Positions 1-5,368 of a stretch of DNA of 6,343 bases are shown one piece after another. Within the stretch, counting starts at the first letter, position 1, and the number at the start of each line of letters is the position of its first letter. The notes under the pieces are model-generated. The model saw only the letters and a program-made list of their open reading frames with translations. It searched no databases and was not told the origin of the DNA. The translations under genes were made by a program, and so were the position numbers. The stretch comes from Mariprofundaceae bacterium (GTDB lineage Bacteria; Pseudomonadota; Zetaproteobacteria; Mariprofundales; Mariprofundaceae): contig JALUXN010000294.1 of the NCBI GenBank assembly GCA_027018975.1, positions 1 through 6,343 on the forward strand, given 5' to 3'.

Positions 1-642
1 TACCTGATCCTCGATGGTAAAGTCGATATCCGCATCCAGCGCAGCGATGGCGTCACCACCACCATCAACCAGATGCAGGCGAGCAACTTCTTCGGCGAAT
101 TTGCCTGCCTCTACCGGCTGCGCCGCTCCGCTTCTGTCGTTACCACTGCGCCATCACTGCTGCTGGAGTTCTCCGATCAATCGATTGCCGCGCTGCTCGA
201 ACAATCCCCCATGGCCGGTGACTATCTGATGCGCACGGTCAAAAACCGCCTTGTCCACGCCATGACCTTCAACCTCCCCGCCTTTGCCGACATCCCCGAT
301 GAAGACCGCCTCTGGCTGGCCGATGCATCGACAGTCGATGAATATCAGACAGGCGACACCATCCCCAGCTGCCATCCCGGCACACCCTCCTGCGACATCA
401 TCCTCACCGGCAGCGCCACGCTGGAGATCCAAAGCAGCCTCAACGGCGATAAACGAACAGTACCGCTGCCAACCGGCGCCATCTTCGGCGATGCCGATGC
501 CTGCATCCGCACACCGCGACAGAGCCGCATCGTTGCCAATGAACGCACCCTCATCTGCCGCATGCCGGCACACATCTTCACCTCCTTCCTGCAGCTCTAC
601 CACTGTTTCGAACAGCAGATCACCCGCGCCCACGCCGCATAG
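1..642 (+). CDS. Tandem cyclic-nucleotide-binding-fold protein, 3' part (5' end outside window)
   Basis: The frame is open from base 1 to TAG at 640-642, giving 213 visible residues; the start lies upstream. The N-terminal part is the second half of a Crp/PKA-type cNMP-binding beta-roll. It has a 'LDGKVDI' strand at about residues 4-10, then a phosphate-binding-cassette-like stretch with FFGE (30-33) and RSAS (42-45), which matches the G-E and R-S-A positions that contact the cyclic phosphate in Crp. After a helix (about 55-90) a second beta-roll starts (about 92-213). Its cassette is degenerate: IFGD (161-164) replaces the G-E pair and RQS (173-175) is the only trace of the R-S-A motif. The protein ends right after this fold, with no helix-turn-helix, so it is not a Crp/FNR-type transcription factor as far as is visible. 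It could be a cAMP or c-di-GMP effector or a regulatory subunit; an N-terminal catalytic or membrane domain may lie outside the window. The cNMP fold is fairly sure; ligand and role are unknown. Confidence 0.8.
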   Translation, partial: YLILDGKVDIRIQRSDGVTTTINQMQASNFFGEFACLYRLRRSASVVTTAPSLLLEFSDQSIAALLEQSPMAGDYLMRTVKNRLVHAMTFNLPAFADIPDEDRLWLADASTVDEYQTGDTIPSCHPGTPSCDIILTGSATLEIQSSLNGDKRTVPLPTGAIFGDADACIRTPRQSRIVANERTLICRMPAHIFTSFLQLYHCFEQQITRAHAA

Positions 643-660
643 CGCCTTTAGAAAACATCA

Positions 661-691
661 CCCCCTCATCCCCGAGCACCCCTAGGGGGAT
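661..691 (+). terminator. Possible weak terminator or hairpin after the cNMP-domain gene
   Basis: A G-run (685-689) can pair with several upstream C-runs. ATCCCC (668-673) pairs with GGGGAT (686-691) over 6 bp with a 12-base loop. Alternatively CCCCCT (661-666) pairs with AGGGGG (684-689). The element lies 19 bases after the upstream stop codon and before the promoter-like region of rpiA, where a terminator would be expected. However, no T-tract follows (the next bases are ccattaccc), so intrinsic termination is doubtful. It may only protect the 3' end or be incidental. Confidence 0.3.
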
Positions 692-720
692 CCATTACCC
701 TGCAATGACCCAAGAAAAAC

Positions 721-750
721 ATGACTTTTACCTGTTGCCACCGTTATAGT
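721..750 (+). promoter_or_regulatory. Candidate sigma70-type promoter for the rpiA unit
   Basis: ATGACT (721-726) matches 4 of 6 bases of the TTGACA -35 box, including the TGAC core. It is followed by an 18-base spacer and TATAGT (745-750), which matches 5 of 6 bases of TATAAT. This stretch is more AT-rich than the flanking genes, as promoters usually are. Transcription would start near 756-758, giving a leader of about 82 bases before rpiA. It is the best promoter candidate in the only long gap and would drive rpiA, the peroxidase and the kinase together. It rests on motif reading only. Confidence 0.45.
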
Positions 751-786
751 TCGTTGCATCAGGGGCACGCACCCAACAACAGACGA

Positions 787-818
787 GCTTCAATCAATGA
801 CTAAAACGAATTGGAAGC
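787..818 (+). promoter_or_regulatory. Stem-loop in the rpiA leader, just upstream of its Shine-Dalgarno
   Basis: GCTTCAAT (787-794) is complementary to ATTGGAAGC (810-818) over 8 base pairs, with one bulged G (813 or 814) and a 15-base loop. The structure ends 5 bases before the Shine-Dalgarno at 824-830. It leaves the ribosome site free but could affect initiation or mRNA stability. I recognise no known riboswitch class in it. An 8-bp bulged stem in a gap this size can occur by chance. Confidence 0.3.
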
Positions 819-823
819 AGACC

Positions 824-830
824 GGAGGGG
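824..830 (+). promoter_or_regulatory. Shine-Dalgarno of rpiA (decides the start)
   Basis: GGAGGGG lies 9 bases before the ATG at 840. The second in-frame ATG at 849 would be 18 bases away from it and has only a GGAG with a 3-base spacer of its own. The site therefore supports 840, although the conserved family N-terminus (MTQDE) begins at 849. Confidence 0.7.
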
Positions 831-839
831 AGAAGCAGC

Positions 840-1517
840 ATGGAGACAATGACTCAGGATGAGATGAAACAACAGGTCGCCGAAGCGGCGCTGGCCTATG
901 TCAAACCCGGCACCATGATCGGCGTCGGCACAGGCTCCACAGCCAACAAGTTCATCGATGCGCTGGCCAGCATTAAAGATCAGCTCCTCGGCACTGTCGC
1001 CAGCTCCGAAGCAACCGCCGAGCGCCTGCGCGGCCACGGCATTCCTGTCCTCACCCTCAACGAAGCGCTGCAGCAGGTGGAGACACTCTCCGTCTATATC
1101 GATGGTGCTGATGAGTTCGACCCCGGCAAAAATCTCACCAAGGGCGGTGGCGGTGCGCTGACGCGCGAAAAGATTGTTGCCGCAGCCTCCGATGCCTTCG
1201 TCTGCATTGTCGATCAGAGCAAACAGGTAGCGCATCTGGGCGCCTTCCCGCTGCCGATCGAAGTAATCCCCATGGCGCAGAGCCTAGTGGAGCAGGCGGC
1301 GCGCGCCATCGGTGGCCAACCGCGCCTGCGAGAGGGATTCACCACCGATAACGGCAACATCATTCTCGACGTGTACGGCCTCACCATCACTGAGCCGCGC
1401 CAGCTCGAAGATCATCTCAACACCATCCCCGGCGTGGTCACCAACGGCATCTTCTCCCATCAGGGCGCAGACACCGTCCTGATGGCCACCCCCACAGGCG
1501 TGCAAACCATCCAATGA
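840..1517 (+). CDS. rpiA: Ribose-5-phosphate isomerase A
   Basis: This cytosolic enzyme interconverts ribose 5-phosphate and ribulose 5-phosphate in the non-oxidative pentose phosphate pathway (and in the Calvin cycle where present). The 225 residues compare with 219 in E. coli RpiA, and the sequence is alignable almost end to end. Family motifs are intact: phosphate-loop GTGSTA (30-35), DGADE (88-92), KGGGGALTREKI (101-112) and DQSK at about 125-128. Residues D88, D91, K101 and E110 correspond to E. coli D81, D84, K94 and the general base E103, so it should be active. The start at 840 is chosen for the strong GGAGGGG 9 bases upstream; starting at 849 would give 222 residues beginning MTQDEMK, very like E. 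coli. The stop codon overlaps the start of the peroxidase gene (ATGA, 1514-1517), placing rpiA first in a coupled three-gene unit. Nothing in the protein looks abnormal. Confidence 0.97.
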   Translation: METMTQDEMKQQVAEAALAYVKPGTMIGVGTGSTANKFIDALASIKDQLLGTVASSEATAERLRGHGIPVLTLNEALQQVETLSVYIDGADEFDPGKNLTKGGGGALTREKIVAAASDAFVCIVDQSKQVAHLGAFPLPIEVIPMAQSLVEQAARAIGGQPRLREGFTTDNGNIILDVYGLTITEPRQLEDHLNTIPGVVTNGIFSHQGADTVLMATPTGVQTIQ

Positions 1518-2623
1518 CCAGGCAGCGCTTTGTGCCTGCTGCAGTGCAACCGTTCAAACCGCCCATCGCAACAGCTCGCAGATGCGGCGTCTCTCTACTG
1601 CGCGCACTCTTACTCCTTGCACCGCTGACACTGCTGCTCGGAGCGCAGCCGGCAGCCGCGCTCAATCTATCGCTGGAGCCACTGCAACCTATCCCCGAAA
1701 AGATTCCAGCCGATCCGGCGCTGGCCAAGCTGGGCGAAAAACTCTTTTTTGACCCGCGCCTCTCCGCCGACAACACCATCTCCTGCGCCCACTGCCACGA
1801 TCTCGAGCATGGCGGTGTCGACGGCCTGAAACACTCTTACGGCGTGGATGGCCGGGAGGGGATGGTCAACTCGCCAACTGTCTTCAACAGCGGCCTCAAC
1901 TTCGCCCAATTCTGGGACGGCCGCGCCGCCACACTGGAGGATCAGATCGACGGCCCGGTGACCGGTCATGTCGAAATGGATTCCAAGTGGCCGGACGTAC
2001 TGAAAAAACTGCGTGAAGACCAGCTCTACAAACAGCGCTTCCACACCCTCTTTGACGACGGCCTCACCGCCAACAATGTCAAACACGCCATCGCCGAGTT
2101 CGAGCGCACCCTGCTCACCCCGGACTCCCGCTTCGACCGTTACCTCAAGGGCGATGTCAACGCCATCAACGAGGCGGAGAAACACGGCTACGCCCTGTTC
2201 AAAAGTTACGGCTGCGTCAGCTGCCATCAGGGGCGCAATGTCGGCGGCAACCTGTTCCAGAAACTTGGCGTGATGGGGGATTATTTCAAAGAGAACGCCA
2301 TGGAGAACAAAGCCGGCCTCGGCCGCTTCAATGTCACTGGACTGGCCAGCGACAAACACCGCTTCAAAGTACCATCGCTGCGACTGGTTGTGCTCACAGC
2401 CCCCTACTTTCACAACGGCCGCTACCGCACTCTGGCCGAAACCATCCGCACCATGGCCAAGTTCCAACTCGGCCGCCATATCCCCGATGAGGATATCCGC
2501 TACATCATCCAGTTTCTCTACACCCTGCCGGGCAAATACCGCGGCAAATCGCTGGAACCGAAAGATCGCCCCCTGCTCCACTTCGGCAATCTGGATAGCG
2601 CGCCCTCCGGAGCAGACTCATGA
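1514..2623 (+). CDS. Di-heme cytochrome c peroxidase, periplasmic (CcpA/MacA/MauG superfamily)
   Basis: Bacterial cytochrome c peroxidases reduce H2O2 to water in the periplasm with electrons from small cytochromes or cupredoxins. The 369-residue precursor has an unusually long N-region (about 30 residues with R22, R23, R30), a hydrophobic stretch (31-43) and a likely signal peptidase site after AAA (47-49). Two heme c sites are present: CAHCH (91-95) and CVSCH (234-238). AQFWDGRA (131-138) with W134 is the inter-heme Trp region. Q144 and E154 match active-site Gln104 and Glu114 of the Pseudomonas enzyme. M314 in TMAKFQLG is the likely distal ligand of the C-terminal, high-potential heme. At the position of Pseudomonas His71, distal ligand of the peroxidatic heme, there is V111; H107 is nearby. 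The start overlaps the rpiA stop by 4 bases and has no clear Shine-Dalgarno, so translation is probably coupled. It also overlaps the next gene by 4 bases. Peroxidase function is likely; a MauG-like oxidase role is less likely. Confidence 0.92.
   Translation: MTRQRFVPAAVQPFKPPIATARRCGVSLLRALLLLAPLTLLLGAQPAAALNLSLEPLQPIPEKIPADPALAKLGEKLFFDPRLSADNTISCAHCHDLEHGGVDGLKHSYGVDGREGMVNSPTVFNSGLNFAQFWDGRAATLEDQIDGPVTGHVEMDSKWPDVLKKLREDQLYKQRFHTLFDDGLTANNVKHAIAEFERTLLTPDSRFDRYLKGDVNAINEAEKHGYALFKSYGCVSCHQGRNVGGNLFQKLGVMGDYFKENAMENKAGLGRFNVTGLASDKHRFKVPSLRLVVLTAPYFHNGRYRTLAETIRTMAKFQLGRHIPDEDIRYIIQFLYTLPGKYRGKSLEPKDRPLLHFGNLDSAPSGADS
2609..2612 (+). promoter_or_regulatory. Shine-Dalgarno of the hybrid kinase inside the peroxidase gene
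   Basis: GGAG lies 7 bases before the ATG at 2620, inside the last codons of the peroxidase gene. It supports 2620 rather than the internal Met codon 16 (2665), which has no good site before it. Together with the ATGA overlap it allows both re-initiation and independent initiation. Confidence 0.6.
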
Positions 2624-5328
2624 ACAGCGCCGCCGGCCACGCTTTTTCATTCAGAAAAATCCCCATGTCCGCGCATCTGCTGATTCTGATGCTGCTGTCG
2701 GGACTGCTGATCCACGATTTCCTCCATCTGCAACGCTTTGATAGCGCGCAGCTTTCCCGCGTCCACAGCCTGATCGACCAACTGGAGAAGCTCGATGCCG
2801 AAACCGAGCAGTTTATGCTGCAGACCATCAATCACACCCGCTTCAACTATGACGACCTCACCGACGACACGTTGGCAATGCGTGACACCTACCACCTGCT
2901 GCAGAGCGAGCTATCCGATGCCCGCTTCCGAGATTCGCTGCAAGACCTCCACGACTCACTCACCACCCAGTTCACTGCCATTGACGAGTTCAAAGCCGCC
3001 TTCTCCATCTGGGCAAACTCTTCACGCTATCTATCGGTACTCATCAAACAGCTGATCGCCGCACATCCGCAGCAGCGCCTCATGCTGACCGAGCTCAACC
3101 GGGATGTACTCAACTGGCAGCTCTATCCCGACAATGACGAACTGAAAACGCAACTGCTGCAACAGTCCAAAATCCTGCGCACTACGGGGATGGAAGAGCT
3201 CTATCGACATCTGCAGATTATTCTCACACAGGGTGGTGAGGTACTCGATGCCATCACCGCCAGCACCACATGCGGCACACCGGAGAATGCGGAACGCCTC
3301 GGCGAACAGTTCGACGCCTTCTACACTCAGGAGATGGATCAAAAACGGCGCAACGAACAGACCCTGCTGATGCTCGGTGCCCTGCTGCTCGCCTATCTCG
3401 TACTGCTGCTGATGATGCGTCAACATGATCAACGCGCCCTGCGCGAGAGCGAACAGCGTTTCCGGCTGCTGTTCGATCTGATCCCTGACGCGGTCGGCAT
3501 TCACCAACGCGGCCTCTGGCGTTATGTCAATCCGGCAGCGATGCAGATGTATGGCGCCAAATCGGCTGACGAACTCATCGGTAGCCCAGTCCTGGAGCGG
3601 ATACACCCGGATCACCGTCGCCAAGTGGCCGAACGCATCCAGAACGAGGTGAAAAAGAACCAGCCCGTGCCATTGATGGCGCAGAAACATCTGCGCATCG
3701 ACGGCAGCAGCTTCTATGCTGAAGTACAGGGGATCCCCTTCGAGGAGCGTGGTCAACAGAGCATCATGGTCGTAGCGCGCGACATCACCCAGCGCATCCA
3801 TGCCGAACGTGAATCATCGCGCCTGATTACCATCCTCGAGCACACCTCCGATTTTGTCGGCATGGCCGATCGCAACGGGCAGGTGCTCTACGTCAATCCG
3901 GCCGGCAAGTCGCTGGTCGGTCTAGCCGCCGATCACGATGTGCAGCAGATGCAGATCGCCGACTTCCACCCCGAGCATGAGACCGCCCGCCTGCTGCACG
4001 AAATCCTCCCCAAGGCCGAGGCGACAGGCAGCTACCAGACCAAGGCCATCTTCAAACACAGTGACGGCCACGACATCACCGTATCCGCAGTGTTCACCGC
4101 CCATCAGGACAACACCACCGGCAAAGCGACCCATTTCTCCGTCATCGGGCGCGATTTGACCGCCGAACTGGAGCGCAATAAACAGCTCGAACATACCCAG
4201 CGGCTGGAGAGCCTTGGCATCCTTGCCGGCGGCATCGCCCACGATTTCAACAACATCCTCACCGCCATCATGGGCAACGCCGCCATGGCCAATCGCGGTC
4301 TGGAACAGAGCAACCCGGCACGCGAACAACTCGCCCGCATTGAAGCGGCCACCCGCCGCGCCTCCGATCTCTGCAAACAGATGCTGGCCTACTCCGGCAA
4401 GGGTCGATTCATCATCAAAGCGACCAACCTCACCGATCTGGTCGAAGACATGACCCGCCTGATGGAGGTCTCGATCCACAAGAATGTGGTCATCAAGTAC
4501 CATCTGGCCGAAAATCTGCCTGCAGTGGAGATCGATACTGCCCAAATCCAACAGGTGATTCTCAACCTGATCACCAATGCCAATGAGGCGATCGGAGAGA
4601 AGAGCGGTGTGATCTCCTTCTCCACCGGCATCATGCATGCCGACCGTCACTATCTCGATCAAACCCTGACCGACAAACCACTGCCGGAAGGGCGCTACGT
4701 CTATTTTGAGGTCTCCGACACCGGCTGCGGCATGGATGAGCAAACCATGCAGCACATGTTCGACCCCTTCTTCACCACCAAATTCACCGGCCGTGGCCTC
4801 GGCATGAGTGCCGTACTCGGCATTGTGCGCGGCCATCAGGGGGCGATGCGCGTCTATAGTGAGCTCGGTAAAGGGACGACATTCAAGGTACTCCTGCCGG
4901 TCAGTGAGCAAGCTGTCGCAGTCGAAGAGAGCATAGATCACAACGACAGCAGCCCGCTCACCGGCACCATCCTGATCGTCGATGATGAGGAGACGATCCG
5001 CGAAGTCGCCGCCATGATGCTCGAAGAGGCTGGGTTTGACACCATGAGCGCCAACGATGGCGTCGAAGCGCTGGAGGTGTACAAACAGCATGGCGACAGG
5101 ATCACCGGCGTACTGATGGATATGACCATGCCGCGCATGGATGGCAAGGAGTGCTTCCGCGAACTGCGCCGGATCAATCCCGACGTGAAAGTGGTGCTCT
5201 CCAGCGGCTACAACGAGCAGGATGCCACCAGCCGCTTTGTCGGTCAGGGGCTGGCTGGATTTATCCAGAAACCCTATTCACCGGAAGCGTTGATCGACAA
5301 AATGCGCGAGGTATTCGCCGCATCTTGA
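2620..5328 (+). CDS. Hybrid sensor histidine kinase: periplasmic helical (DAHL-like) sensor, PAS-PAS, HPK4-type kinase core, receiver
   Basis: This 902-residue inner-membrane signalling protein has a membrane segment at about 18-35 and a mostly helical periplasmic region at 36-245. It resembles the double all-helical (DAHL) sensor family: LDAE near the start, NYDDL (76-80), FKAAF (124-128) and ANSSRY (132-137), then a second helical half. Membrane segment two is 248-266. Two PAS domains follow (about 276-390 and 400-515). The H-box GGIAHDFNNIL carries the phospho-accepting H541. The ATPase domain has an N-box with N649 and N653, DTGCGM (700-705) and GRGLGMS (724-730). The C-terminal receiver (about 783-902) has acidic D788/D789, phospho-acceptor D834 in MDMTMP, S861/S862 and K884. 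All catalytic residues are present, so it should be active. There is no HPt or DNA-binding output, so phosphate must go to a partner elsewhere or the receiver acts as a sink. The start overlaps the peroxidase stop (ATGA). The ligand is unknown; there is no heme motif and only one periplasmic Cys (C218). The DAHL assignment is from motif resemblance. Confidence 0.93.
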   Translation: MNSAAGHAFSFRKIPMSAHLLILMLLSGLLIHDFLHLQRFDSAQLSRVHSLIDQLEKLDAETEQFMLQTINHTRFNYDDLTDDTLAMRDTYHLLQSELSDARFRDSLQDLHDSLTTQFTAIDEFKAAFSIWANSSRYLSVLIKQLIAAHPQQRLMLTELNRDVLNWQLYPDNDELKTQLLQQSKILRTTGMEELYRHLQIILTQGGEVLDAITASTTCGTPENAERLGEQFDAFYTQEMDQKRRNEQTLLMLGALLLAYLVLLLMMRQHDQRALRESEQRFRLLFDLIPDAVGIHQRGLWRYVNPAAMQMYGAKSADELIGSPVLERIHPDHRRQVAERIQNEVKKNQPVPLMAQKHLRIDGSSFYAEVQGIPFEERGQQSIMVVARDITQRIHAERESSRLITILEHTSDFVGMADRNGQVLYVNPAGKSLVGLAADHDVQQMQIADFHPEHETARLLHEILPKAEATGSYQTKAIFKHSDGHDITVSAVFTAHQDNTTGKATHFSVIGRDLTAELERNKQLEHTQRLESLGILAGGIAHDFNNILTAIMGNAAMANRGLEQSNPAREQLARIEAATRRASDLCKQMLAYSGKGRFIIKATNLTDLVEDMTRLMEVSIHKNVVIKYHLAENLPAVEIDTAQIQQVILNLITNANEAIGEKSGVISFSTGIMHADRHYLDQTLTDKPLPEGRYVYFEVSDTGCGMDEQTMQHMFDPFFTTKFTGRGLGMSAVLGIVRGHQGAMRVYSELGKGTTFKVLLPVSEQAVAVEESIDHNDSSPLTGTILIVDDEETIREVAAMMLEEAGFDTMSANDGVEALEVYKQHGDRITGVLMDMTMPRMDGKECFRELRRINPDVKVVLSSGYNEQDATSRFVGQGLAGFIQKPYSPEALIDKMREVFAAS

Positions 5329-5334
5329 TCCCCC

Positions 5335-5347
5335 TGCAGACGCTGCA
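5335..5347 (+). other. Short hairpin between the kinase gene and nadE
   Basis: TGCAG (5335-5339) and CTGCA (5343-5347) form a perfect 5-bp stem with a 3-base loop in the 40-base gap after the kinase stop. No T-tract follows, so it is not an intrinsic terminator, and readthrough from the upstream unit into nadE is likely. No separate promoter is evident in this gap. Confidence 0.25.
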
Positions 5348-5356
5348 TCCACACAG

Positions 5357-5361
5357 AGGAG
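5357..5361 (+). promoter_or_regulatory. Shine-Dalgarno of nadE
   Basis: AGGAG, extended upstream to AGAGGAG (5355-5361), lies 7 bases before the ATG at 5369. It fixes that start, which also gives the family's usual N-terminus. Confidence 0.75.
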
Positions 5362-5368
5362 CCTGAAC

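Noticed and set aside
679..688. Perfect palindrome CCCCTAGGGG as an operator or terminator
   Set aside because: With no loop it cannot fold on itself as a hairpin, and a single 10-base palindrome matches no operator I recognise. The neighbouring C-run/G-run pairing is listed as a weak terminator candidate instead.
797..862. 21-codon frame overlapping the start of rpiA as a gene
   Set aside because: No good Shine-Dalgarno and no recognisable attenuation-type codon run (only isolated Trp and Thr codons). It is mentioned only as a possible regulatory leader.
849..1517. rpiA starting at the second ATG
   Set aside because: It fits the family N-terminus but lies 18 bases from the strong Shine-Dalgarno; 840 is better placed. 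The difference is only three residues.
1667..2581. 304-codon open frame on the - strand opposite the peroxidase
   Set aside because: The + strand protein has both heme motifs and conserved active-site residues, so this is an antisense shadow.
3922..5091. Long open frame (389 codons) on the - strand opposite the kinase gene
   Set aside because: It mirrors the conserved kinase core on the other strand, its translation shows no recognisable domain, and GC-rich codon bias readily leaves antisense frames open.
2665..5328. Kinase starting at Met codon 16
   Set aside because: No Shine-Dalgarno before it, while 2620 has GGAG at 7 bases and the ATGA overlap.
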